Assembly: GCA_027625915.1 (NCBI GenBank)
Contig: JANTQA010000016.1
Location: forward strand, 1,989,001-2,053,000
Direction: 5' to 3'
From: Anaeramoeba flamelloides
Taxonomy: Eukaryota > Metamonada > Anaeramoebidae
DNA: 64,000 nucleotides
Shown here one piece after another: positions 23,591 through 35,100 of the stretch. Both the position numbers and the translations under genes were made by a program. The notes beneath the pieces were generated by a model. That model had not been told where the DNA came from and made no database searches. It saw only the letters and a list, made by a program, of their open reading frames with translations. Numbering within the stretch: position 1 is the stretch's first letter; each line of letters starts with the position of its first letter.

Positions 23591-24290
23591 ATTTTTCAGT
23601 CCAAGGGGCCCAGTTGTAATGGTATAATACATGTGTTTAAAGAATTTGCATCGATATTAGAAGAAAAACTTTATTCTTGGAAATTTTCAAAATTGAAATC
23701 ATTTTTTCACATTTTTACACATTTTTGGTTTTTTTTTCGATTTTTTTTTTTAAAACGTTATTCATTTGCAAAAAAATTTTTTATTGCAAGATCAATAGTC
23801 ACTTGGTAAAAATGTGTTATTCTAAGGTCATTGAAACCATGTAAAGATTGTTGAGAAATCTATTGGTTTCTATTGGAATTCAATTCGATCTTTGATCTTG
23901 ATATTTGTTTAATAAATGTCAAAAATTCTCACTTCATTTTCATTTCCTTTTTCAAATAGAGACCACAAATACCAACAAACTTTGTTCTGGGGCTTAATTT
24001 CTAAAAGAAAAGTATGGAAAATGATGTGAAAAATGTTTGATATTTATTATTCAAATACCAGTAGAAGTTCAAAACGAACATCGTTGTTTTTCTCAATAGG
24101 GCCCTAAGAATTTGAGTTTTTCAATTTTCAAGAAAATTTATTGATTAATTTGTTTTCTCTCAGACAGGTATCAACATTTCTTTGAGGTGTATTATTCTCT
24201 TTGTTTCTTATTTGTTCTTCAAAGGTCAATTATATAAAATAATTGATATTTGAAAAAAACCTTGGGCCCCTTTGACTGAAACAGAGTTTA
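23583..24290. mobile_element. 708-bp non-autonomous DNA element, copy 1
   Basis: Terminal inverted repeats with the core CAGTCAAAGGGGCCCA (left copy reads CAGTCCAAGGGGCCCA at 23597; right copy is the complement, ending 24278), plus a less exact outer extension to TTTA at 24290. It matches 28748-29455 along its full length in inverted orientation, and both span 708 bp. A smaller hairpin element (23897-24062) sits inside at the same place in both copies. CAGT-type termini are seen in Tc1/mariner-like MITEs, but the target duplication is not clear. The open frame at 23543-23809 is not real coding sequence. Confidence 0.8.
23897..24062. mobile_element. Hairpin MITE nested in the 708-bp element
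   Basis: Left arm CTTGATATTTGTTTAATAAA then TTCTCACTTCATTTTCATTT; right arm the inverted form, ending TTCAAATACCAGTA. This is the ACTGGTATT family, carried at the equivalent position in the second copy (28977-29142), so it inserted before the 708-bp element spread. Confidence 0.6.
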
Positions 24291-24852
24291 GTAGAAGATC
24301 TGTTCATTAAATGATCAAAGAAACCAATATTAAACCCTAATTAAATATAGATATAGGTTTCTTAAAGTTTTACTATTTAATAAGAAATACTAAAAATGTA
24401 GGATCAAATGAGAATATATATCTCAAAAAAAGAGCTCAACAGTGAACAAAATAATCCATGCACAACCATTATAATCGGTGTTTCAAAATATAAACCGTTC
24501 TTTTTTTTCTTCTTGTTCCAATGCAACATCCAATCGACCACCAATAGTGTGCCTAAGTTCAAATCAATTTTGAAAGTAAACATTTGCTTATTTTCAGTAA
24601 AATTTAAATTAGGAAACGCAAATAGTTGAAAATTTTCCATAATTATTCTATTTTTTTTTGAAAATTTCTTTGAAATTTTTGCTAAAAGTTTTCGTAAAAA
24701 TTTAAGCTATATTTTGAGATAAATTTTCTTAATTTGATCCTTCATTTTTAGAATTCCTTTATAAATAATAAGTTCTTTAAGAAACCAATACTATATTTAT
24801 TTAGGGTTTATTAGCAGTTTCTTTGATCGAATGATCTATAGATCTTCTAGAC
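24291..24852. mobile_element. Foldback element with ~120-bp inverted ends
   Basis: The first ~122 bp (from GTAGAAGATCTG at 24291, through ATGATCAAAGAAACC to GGATCAAATGAG) are matched at roughly 75-80% by the reverse complement of the last ~120 bp (ending GATCTTCTAG). It abuts the 708-bp element directly. A second copy lies at 47659-48167 and a terminal fragment at 48490-48640. No coding capacity; the open frames on both strands near 24404-24640 are a by-product. Confidence 0.7.
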
Positions 24853-26324
24853 CAAAAAAATAAAAGCTTTGTATTTTGCAACACGGATTAAATTTTTTTG
24901 CAAGTTTTCTACCGACGATAGTATTTTTGCTATATTTTTATCTCATAAAAAAAAACAACAAATTTCCTAAAAACTGATAAAAAAATCCCAAAAATATGAA
25001 ACAAATTTTACACCTAATATAAAATTCACTTCAGAACCTCAAGGGGTTTAGTTCCAAAATTGATATGGAATTCAGTATTCTATTGTGTTAGTGAATTAGA
25101 TGTTCTATTGTAACAAGAAGAAACAAAAGAATAGATTAGATTATGAAATATGGGTTTTATGATTGGGGAAAGGCTTTTGTTGATTAATTTTTTCTAATTA
25201 ATAAAACCAAACACATTTTTAATTGGAAAAGATTAATAGATACCCAAGAAAAGTTAAACTGAAAACTTAAAGTCCAACACACCCTTAAATCTGATAGAAA
25301 CCTGAAATTAAAAAGTAAAACAATTTCAACGCAATTTTTAATTGATAACCTTAATAGAAAACAAAAAAGTAAAATTCAATTAAAGAAGAAACAAATCAAC
25401 TTTAAAGAATAATTCATTATGTTATTATTATCGATCACAAGTGCGAACCCTTTTATCGATACTTTTTAATCAAAACCCAATTAAAAGTTTGGGAGATCTC
25501 AAAAATAATCAAAATTTTATAACAATTTTTTAAAAAGAGAGGTTAAAAAAGAAATTCCCTAACTAAAAAAAGGTTACATTATAAAAACTGTTACCACTAT
25601 TTCAAGTTTAGTTTACAAGATTCACTTTAACTATATTTTTTTAATATTAATTAAACTTTATTTATACCATGCCCTATTGAAATGACTAATTGTTGCTTGG
25701 GGCATAAATATTTAATAATAATGTTATAAAACAAAATATACATCTAAAAAAAACGTTTTTTTAAAATGTATAATTATTCGAATATGACTCGGTTCCAATG
25801 ATTTAAATATGAAATTCAATGATAATTATATTTTTTATTTGAAGTGTAATTAAAAAATAATTTCAATTGTTCAATTCTCTTTAAAGATTTGAATAGTCAC
25901 AAAAAGATCTTTTTCAATTTTGAAATAAATTCCATTTTTGAAAATAAATTACTTATTTATTTATATTATATTTAGAGAAAGGAGTAATTCAAGAAAATTT
26001 TATCAAATACAAAGTGGAAAAGAATAAAAATAATTAAAATATCGAATAAAAATTTTAATATCATTTACATGGCCAAATTAAAAACTATTCACTTTCCTTG
26101 GGATTTTTTTTTATAATTTGAAAGGATTTACTAAAATCCTTGATTTTACTAAATTATTCTAAATTCTGGAAAATCGCCTTTAGCTTTTTTTTAATTGGCG
26201 AAATAAATCGAATTGAGTAAAATCCTTATTTTGATCAATTCTTTTAAATTTAAAATTAAACGATGTTAATTTTTTTTAATATAAGAAATTTTCAATCTAT
26301 TTCTTAAATCAAAAAAAACCCCCG
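24853..26324. other. Intergenic with a partial TTGGGAGCATTAATAG-family repeat
   Basis: At about 25325-25560 the order ATTTTTAATTGATAACC-TTAATAGAAA, then AAGAAGAAACAAATCAACTT and AATAATTCATTATGTTATT parallels the left half of the element at 38943-39369. The rest shows no gene. Confidence 0.4.
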
Positions 26325-26620
26325 TTAGGTTTTATTGAGTTTTCTGTTTATTTGTAAAATTATTAGATTTTAGTTAAGTTTTTTTGAGTTTTCTATTTAT
26401 TTGTGAAGTGTTCTATGTTTTTTTGAGGTTTTCTTTTTTATTTGTGAAGTGTTCTAGGTTTTTTTTACTTTTTGAAATAGACAGAATATTTTAATAAATT
26501 TTCGGTTTATTTGAAAAAATAAAAAAAACCTAAAGAAAATCTATCGATTTTCCAAATAAAATAGAAAACCTCAAAAAAACCTTAGAACACTTCACAGATA
26601 AAAAAAAACCAAGAAAACAT
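26325..26620. repeat. Tandem repeat with an inverted arm (hairpin)
   Basis: Three tandem units of about 45 bp share TTTTTTTGAG-TTTTCT..TTATTTGTGAAGTGTTCTA. An inverted counterpart at about 26555-26620 reads AAAACCTCAAAAAAACC and AGAACACTTCACAGAT, so the transcript could fold into a long hairpin. No coding frame. Confidence 0.6.
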
Positions 26621-26655
26621 ATGCACTCTATGGCACTCTAAGACACTAGAGGACA

Positions 26656-26668
26656 CCCCCCCCCCCCC
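26656..26668. repeat. C13 homopolymer
   Basis: Thirteen consecutive C, exceptional for this composition, just after the hairpin repeat and the CACTCTA-rich stretch. Confidence 0.9.
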
Positions 26669-26999
26669 AGAATTCACAGAAAATTACGTATTCATTTCAA
26701 GAATTAACTTCAAAATTACCTTTTTTATTTTTTTTGTTATTTTTATTATATTTGTTTCATAATTTGTACCCTAAATTGTGAATGATTTTTTTGGAAATTT
26801 GAAAATAAAGGAACAAGATCAAAAAAATAGGCATCGGATTATTATTTGTTTCTTCTTGATGATATTTTTCAATTAATCATTATTTGAAAATTAAAAAAAT
26901 ATGAAATACATAAATCATGTTATAAAAAAATATCAATTTACTTTTGGTTGCTGGATCAAATAATGATCAAACATCAATCCAAAAACAGGATATTTCCAA

Positions 27000-27440
27000 A
27001 AAAGTGGGAAATGTTTTTTTTACATTTCCTAAAAAATCCACTTTGTTAGTGGATCTATTTGTTAATTGAAAACATCAAATTAAGTGAAATCAGAATATTG
27101 ATTGAATCAATGCCTATTTGTTATTTATTTCAAAATATATTCAATTGAAATATTTCTATCAAAATGAAAAAAAAAAAATAGCACTTATTTTGAAGAAAAC
27201 AATGCATACGACCAATTTCAATAAAAAACTGGAAATATTGTACGGATAAAACTGATTTTTTTTAACAATAAAATACAGTTATACCTATTTCCATCTGATT
27301 GGTAATTTTGTTGAGATTAAATTTCTTTATAAAAACGATTTTTTGGATCAAAAAGAAAATAATTAATACTAATTTTCTTACCTGAAAAATATCATATAAC
27401 AATCAAGATCAGAAATTTTAATAAACCTTTTATTTATGTA
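27000..27440. repeat. Dispersed repeat, direct copy of 29980-30360
   Basis: Shared ordered words: CAAAATATATTCA; ATCAAAATGAAAAAAAAAA; GACCAATTTCAAT against GGCCAATTTCAAT; TTAACAATAAAATA; TTTTGTGGAGATTAAA against TTTTGTTGAGATTAAA; AAAAGAAAATAAT; and AAAAATATCATATAA. Estimated identity about 65-75%. One copy is 3' of importin alpha, the other inside its largest intron. Confidence 0.5.
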
Positions 27441-27853
27441 ATGTCATACTAAACAAGTAAATTGGATTATTATTTAGAATTAATCTTTGGCAATTTATGA
27501 TTTTGTAAACTTAAATAGTTTTATTAGGATTGAGTTGAATAAAGATATTTTAAAATAAATTTGCCCGACTTTTTTGGAAATAGATTATATATTCTTCTTA
27601 TTAAATACATATTTAAAACAAATACCAAAAAATAATTGATCAATAAATATCAAGTTATTAATCTTTGTTGTAATCTTATTCAAGAAATCTAAAGATTAAA
27701 AAAACATTAAGAGAGGAAAAAATTAATTTTCATTGGGATTTTTTGAGTAGAAAATTCTTGCAAATATGCAAAATAATTTTAAATATGGAATATTTATTTA
27801 TTATTTTTTGAATAATATTTTCATTTAATTAAAAATTTAAAGATTATGTATTT

Positions 27854-30800
27854 TTAAAACTCATAGGTATTTTTATTCTCTCCACTTTCATTCAATTGAC
27901 CAACATCTACATCTTCTTCGTTATTTGATAAATAATTAGCAATGATATGTTGCGCTTGTGATTTAATTAATTTATTTTCATCATCTTGCAAATTATCTAT
28001 TGTTTCTGCAGCATTTATTTCAATTATTTTCTTTGCAATTTCGTTATAATTACTATTGGTTCTCTCAGCTTCGGCCTTCCCAAATTTTAATAATTTAATT
28101 ATAGATTCTAAAGCAATTTGGACCACTTCAACATAGGGCAACGATAACGACTCCCCGAATAATTCGCATACACCTTCTTTAATGAGCCATCTTAAATTCT
28201 CTTCGTATTCAGAATAAACTACATTTGACAATGCCCAACAAATTTCCTTTTTAATTGGATTTATATCAAATTTAAATAGCGTTACCAAAAGTGGAATTAT
28301 TCCACAGGTTAATATCTTCTTAATTTGTTCTAGGCTGCCAGCGGTAATATTTGAAATGGCCCAAATCGCTTTGTATCTAATTGAAACAGATTTGTCAGAT
28401 ATTAAAACCTTTAGAGGATCAATAATTTGATATTCTAAAACTTTTTCTGTTTGCAAATGATTTCCACTAAGTAAAGCGCCAATAATTCTAATTGACGGCT
28501 CCTTTAAAGAAATATTCTCAGCACTATTTTTTTTGTTCGTTCATTAATTATTGGGTTTTATTTTTGTTTTTTGTTATTTAATATTTATTGAAAAGTTAGA
28601 TATATGAAAATGAAATTAGTGACAATTTGGGATTCATCAACTAAACTGTAATAGAAATATAATTTTTTTCGAAAAGACATTAATTCAAAATAAATTTTTT
28701 TTTGAAAATTTTATTTTTGATTTGATTTTTTTTTTTTTAATTTTGATTTAAACTCTGTTTCAGTCAAAGGGGCCCAACGCTTTTTTCAAATATCAATTAT
28801 TTTATATAATTGACCTTTGAAGAACAAATAAGAAATAAGCAGAATAATAGACATCAAAGAATTGTTGATACCTGTCTGAGAGAAAACATATTAATCAATA
28901 GATTTTCTTAAAAATTAAAAAACTCAAATTCTTAGGGCCCTATTGAGAAAAACAACGATGTTCGTTTTGAACTTCTACTGGTATTTGAAAAATAAATATG
29001 AAACATTTTTCACTTCATTTTCCATACTTTTCTTTTAGAAATCAAGTCTCCAAACGAAGTTTGTTGGTATTTGTGGTCTCTATTTGAAAAAGGAAATGAA
29101 AATGAAGTGAAAATTTTTCACATTTATTAAACAAATATCAAGATCAAAGATCGAATTGAATTGCAATAGAAATCAATATGATTTCTCAACAATCTTTTCA
29201 TGGTTTCAATGACCTTAGAATAACACGTTTTTACCAAGTGACTATTGATCTTGTAATAAAAAAATTTTTTGCAACTGAATGATGTTTTAAAACAAAAATC
29301 GAAAAAAAAAAAACAAAAATGTGTAAAAATGTGAAAAAATGATTTCAATAATGAAAATTTCCAAAATAAAATTTTTCTTCTAATATCGATGCAAACCCTT
29401 TAAACACATGTATTATACACATTAAAACTGGGCCCCTTTGATTGAAAAATAGTTTATTTTTTTATTTTTTATTTAAAGTTCAAAAAAATATTTGGAGAAA
29501 TAAACTTTATTGGTTTAAGATTAAGTAAAACTATTGAAAATTCAATAATTGCAAATAATAAAGAATTTAAGGGGATAGTAGTTAATTTATTAAAAAAAAA
29601 AGAAAGTTTTTTAAGATGTTAAAACTGTTATTTTTTTCAAAAAATTTTTGTTTAGATTTATGAAATTCAGGGATTAACATCATCCAAATAATCAATTGAT
29701 TATGGGTCTATTTGATAAATTCAAATTTTCTCATATTTTTTATTTTGTACTAAAGAGAAACTGGCAATCGTTTTAATCAAAATTTAAGTTAATTCTTGAT
29801 GTTTGAGTATCATTTTTTTAGTACGTGTTGAAAATATATGCTTTTTTTTTAAAAAAAGGTAATGATTGAAAAGTATTTTTATATATAAAAAAATAAAGTA
29901 TTTCTAAAAAAGGAGGGGAATTTTTTTATAATTTTGTTCAAATAATATTTCTCTTTGTAATTGGTTCTATTCTTAAAGTGGTAATATAAAATTAAGTGTA
30001 ATATTAATACTGAAACAGCCAGCAAATACTGTATACCTTCCAAAATATATTCATCAAAATATTTCACCAACAAAATGAAAAAAAAAAAATTCCCTTTTTT
30101 TTTTAGAGAAAAAGAGGTACGGCCAATTTCAATGAAAAATGTATAATAAGATAAGGATGTAGAATATTTTTTAAACAATAAAATATTGTTATAAGTTTTT
30201 CCTTCGATTGAAAATTTTGTGGAGATTAAAAATCTTGGGAAAAAAATGATTTTTCGATCTAAAAGAAAATAATAACCCACCAATTTCCACACCTCAAAAA
30301 TATCATATAAAATTGAGATCATAAACTTTTATATGCTTTATAATGATTATATTACCTGGGAAAAGAAAAAAAGATTATTTTATATTTGGTATAAAGCCTT
30401 GACATTTTGGTTCTTTGTTGATCGATCTGCAACTTAGTATGAATTTTAATACGCTGTTGAAAAAAGACTTTTTTTTTTTGTTTTTTCCTTTTTTCTTTTC
30501 TTTTCTTCTTTTTTTCTCTTTTTCTTTTCTAAAATTCGAATTTAGGAATGAAATATTCATAGATTTGTAAAACATGAATAAAAACTTACAAGTCTTGGTT
30601 TTTACATCGTAATTTTTATTTGTCTTTTTTTTTTATTATGTATTTTTAAAAAAAATATTTTTTTTTCATTTTCGTTACATTAAGTAAAAGAGAAAAGAGT
30701 GGCAATAATGGGCTCTGCTTTAATTGAGAATTCAAAAATAAGAATAAGCGGGTTAACACTTGAAAATAAAAAAGTTATTTTTTCAATTTTTCGAATTATT

Positions 30801-32136
30801 CTTTGCCAAGATGAAGTTTTTTAAATTATAAAAAAATATTCATTGTTGTTTGGATTTGTGATGAATCAAAACAATCATTTGCAATTTTTTTTTTTTGTGG
30901 AAAATTCTCTTTCGAAAATTCTGTTTGTTATAAAACTTTTATATTTTGGTGAAGAGAAATGTCCATTTGAAAAATTCAGCTTTAAAATAATTCAAAATTT
31001 AACTGGAGCACAATTCATAAATGAATTATAAGCCAAAACAGACCTTAAAAAAAAAACTGAAAAAGACTCACCAAAAAAGAAAAATCAAAATTCTCTCATG
31101 AAATTTATACAAGAAAACAAAAAATTGAATCAACTGAAAAACAAAAAAGAAAAATTTCCAGAGTAAAGATCCAATTTTTCAAATCTTCAAGATAAAGAAG
31201 AAACGATAATTGTAAAAATAAACATTTTCTATATATTGGTTTTAAAAATCCAAAAAAAAAACGAATCAAATTAGAAATATTTAAGAAAAAGGTTATTTAG
31301 AATAGGATCAACAAGTAATTCCAAACGCTTCATCTAGCAAAAGTTAAGAAGAAGATACCGGTTTCATGTCTAAGAGGACACATAAATACTAATCAAAATG
31401 ATGAATAGTAACAAACTGATGTATTCTAAAATTTCAAGCATAAAATTCAACTTTGATGATTTGAAACCATTTTTTATTTTTTATTCAGTTAAAATTAATA
31501 AAAAACACTATGTTTTAGAATTTCTAATTTTTTTTTTGAATTCTTAATAAATAATTTAGCATTATTTTAAATGATTCTTTTAAAATTTATAAATGGTTCT
31601 ATCGAGAATTCTTTTGTTTTTTAAAATGAAAAAAATTAGAAAAAAAAAAAAATTATTAATAAATTTCATTTGATTACATTGCCGATCTAAATCAATAAAA
31701 ACTTATTTACTAGATAAAGTAATCAACTCTAAATTTTAAAAATAAAATTTAAATATTTTCAAAGATAATAAAATAATCTTCATAACCACCAAATTTTTTT
31801 TTTTGAATTTTGTGGTTAGTAAAAATTTGAAAAAAATCTTTGTGAAAATTGACTTTGTAATTTAAATTAATCCAGATCTTTAAAAATAATTTTTGATCAA
31901 AGATCTCTTATTCAATAATATTGTTTATTATATTTCTAGATTTTCAAAAGTCAAAAATTAAAAAAAAGTAAAAATTAAAAAAAAAAATCAATTATTAATC
32001 TGACTTTAGCTATTGGCCAAATCATTTAAATTTGAAAAAATATTTGTTGAAAAAACTTTGAAATTTTAAAATGAATCAAAATATTATTTTTTTTTCAAAT
32101 TTAATTGATATTTTTTGTATTTTTAAATTATTTATA

Positions 32137-32178
<42 letters not shown>

Positions 32179-35100
32179 GGAAATCAAGAGATAAAACAAA
32201 TTTTCTATTTAATGCCAAAATATCTTTTGCAATGAATAAATTATTTAATCAAGTATTTAAGGCAATATTGGGGTGCAGAGGGACACAAAAAAATTCCAGT
32301 AAAGTATGATGTGTTTTAATCATTAAAACTACGAAGTTTTTGATGTTTAGACAAACTTTAAAAAAAAAAAAAATTGTTTTGGATTATTTCCTTTGGATGG
32401 AAAAATAATGAAATCACAAGAAATAAAAAAAATTTGCCAATGTTGAAAAATATTTTCCAAAGCTGTTTTTTTTATTTCAAGAAACTATACAATTTTTAAT
32501 TATAAAATTTTCTATCAAAGATAATTATTAATACATTCTATATCTTTGAATCTTTTCATAATAATTCGAAAAAAAATATTTATATTTCAAAAACAATTAG
32601 GTTATTTGGTGTGCTAAAGGACACACACACACATATAAATATATATATATATATAAACTATTTTTCAAAAATTTTGACTCATTTTATAATGTTAATGGGA
32701 GTTGTTTTGAGGGTTTATTCCAGTATTCTTAACAAAAAAAATATTTTCAAATTGTTGGATCAGAATCATTTTTACTAATTTTGCAAATTTTAGTTTTTCT
32801 CTTTCTTTTCTTTTTTGTTTTTTTTTTCTTTTTTTTTTTCTTTTTTTCCAAATTTTTTCTTTTTCTTTTTCTTTTTTTTTTTACTAATTTTCCAAATTTT
32901 TGTTTTGATTTTTCAAATTTTTGATTTTTTTTTTGATACTTTTTTTTAAAAAAGATCCTGTGGAAAAAAAAAAGAGATCTTCGAAAAGACAAATAATCCC
33001 TATGAAAATTGTGACTATGTAATGTCTTTGAAAATGGATTTAATTATTCATAAAAAATCTTGTTGTTCAACTTTTTTTCAGTGAAAGTTCAGTAATAAAA
33101 AATAGGTAATGCTCATTTCAAAAATTGTGACTCACTTTTTTTTAGTTTTTGGTTTTATTTTTTTTAATTTTTAATATATCAGGTTTTTATGTATTTAGAA
33201 TGACTTAAAAGTGAATTACAAACCATATTTAGTTATTAATTGTTCTTGAATATTAAAGGATAATTTTTTTTTTTCAATTTATTATTTCAGGTGAGTCACA
33301 ATATTTGAAAAAGAGTTTATATATATATATATGACAAGATCCCTTTAATTAGAAATCTTGTTGGCTCGTTTTAAATGAATCTAAATTTATTTTTATTCTT
33401 TTTATTTTTTTGTAAAATGTGAAATAGGCAGATGATAAACTTGTCATAATTTAGGATTTTGTATTACATTTATTATAGTTTAAATCCTAGATTTAAAAAA
33501 TTTTTCTGTGAATTTATATTAAAAAAAAAAACATTGCAAAAACCGAAAATTGATTTAAAAAAAAAAAATTAAATTAAATATAAACCTTAGATAATCAACA
33601 AAAATTGGTATGATATCGCTAGCCAAAATAATATTTATAATTTCTTTATTTAATTGGCAAATTTTGGAAAAGGCCCAACAAGCATCAATAACTAAATCAA
33701 GTGAATCTTCATTTAACAACATTTTAAAAATAGGAACAACATCTTTAACCTTTATGTTAATTGATAAAATTGATAGAAAATAAATAATAAAATAATAAAA
33801 ATAAAAATAAGAACAAGAAATAATTATAACGAAATTTTTTTGTTGAGTATCATCTTAATTCAATTTATTGCTCTTTTATTTTCTTTTTTTTAATTAAAAA
33901 ATTAAAAAGAAAAAAGTTTTTTAATATAATATTACCAGTTCAAGCTTTGGTCTTGGTACACCTTCAACTAAATTTGACAAAGCCCAGGACGCTGTTTTGG
34001 CCACATTAATTGTAATATCTTTTCGTGAGAAAACATTTGAAATGTTCTGAATAATATTTTTTTGTTCAAGAACGCGATCTCGAAACAAGGTATTATCTCC
34101 AGCTTTTTAATATTTTTGAGCAAAAAACAATTTGCAAAAGAAAATTTTAATTATAAATCAATGTAACAAATAATAAGAGATATATATTCATAATAAAACT
34201 GTAAAAAAAAAAAAAAAAAAAAAAATGATTACCAATGTTTGCTAAACCCCACATCGCCTAATTGTTGAGAATAGTATTATTTATTATCAATTTTTTAAGA
34301 TATATAATTCAAAAAATATTTGATTTTTTTTAAAAAAAATGAATTTCAACATAATTAGAATTTTGTTTATAATATTTATAAATATTTATCAAAAATAGGT
34401 TATTTAATACTATTTAAAAGAGAACATCACAAATCTTATAGTGGGTGAAATAATCTATTCATTTTTAAAATATTTTTTGTCTGAAAGTTAGTAGAGAAAC
34501 CGTCTTATCAAATAATAATTTTTTTCATTGTTTTTTCCATTTTTTACTCCGGTGAATTTTTTTATATTGGAAAGAATAGTTACAAAGGAAAAAGATCAAG
34601 TGGTTACTTGCTAATACCTAGATATTAAAACATGACACCATAAGTAACTTGAAAAAAGAAAAAGTAAATGTGAAAAAATCCAAGGATTAAAAAAAAACGA
34701 AGACCAAAATGGAAAAAAGAAATGACAGAAATTAAACAACTACCTCCAAAATGAACATTCATGATCACCTATTAAAATAAAACTAAATTAATCAAAAGTA
34801 TCGTGACTGTGATTTTGGGAGTCCATAATTAAAGATAGCATTGTTTTTTTTTTTTTTTTTTGATTTTTTATCGATTGCTTCTTAAAAGCTCTTTTTAAAT
34901 AAAGTTCAATTTTTTTTCTTTTTTCTTTTTCTTTTCAATTTTTTGTTTTTGCTTTTTAAGCATAAAAAAAAATTGAGTATGTCTTTCATTTTGAACAATC
35001 TTGAAATCTAGGATTTTACGCTTAAAATTCCCTTTGAGTAAATTTAAGTAAAAGTACATTTAGAGTGTAATTTACACTTCTTCAATAATAAAAAAAAAAC

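Larger units (their letters stand above)
28524..33585 (-). other. Importin-alpha intron 6 (5062 bp), repeat-filled
   Basis: Donor GTTTAT after CTAAG (33586) and acceptor AAAATAG before 28523; phase 2 joins to give DYL-S-AENISLKEPSIR. It contains the 708-bp element copy 2, its nested hairpin element, two dispersed repeats, an AT microsatellite and a polypyrimidine tract. Open frames inside (29879-30322, 30375-30575, 30843-31031, 32747-32992) have no protein features. Confidence 0.85.

Noticed and set aside
29879-30322. 147-codon minus-strand frame inside importin-alpha intron 6
   Set aside because: Overlaps a dispersed repeat whose other copy (27000-27440) is not open in the same frame.
32747-32992. 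Lys/Arg-rich basic protein in importin-alpha intron 6
   Set aside because: Product of a polypyrimidine tract; lies inside an intron of a well-supported gene.
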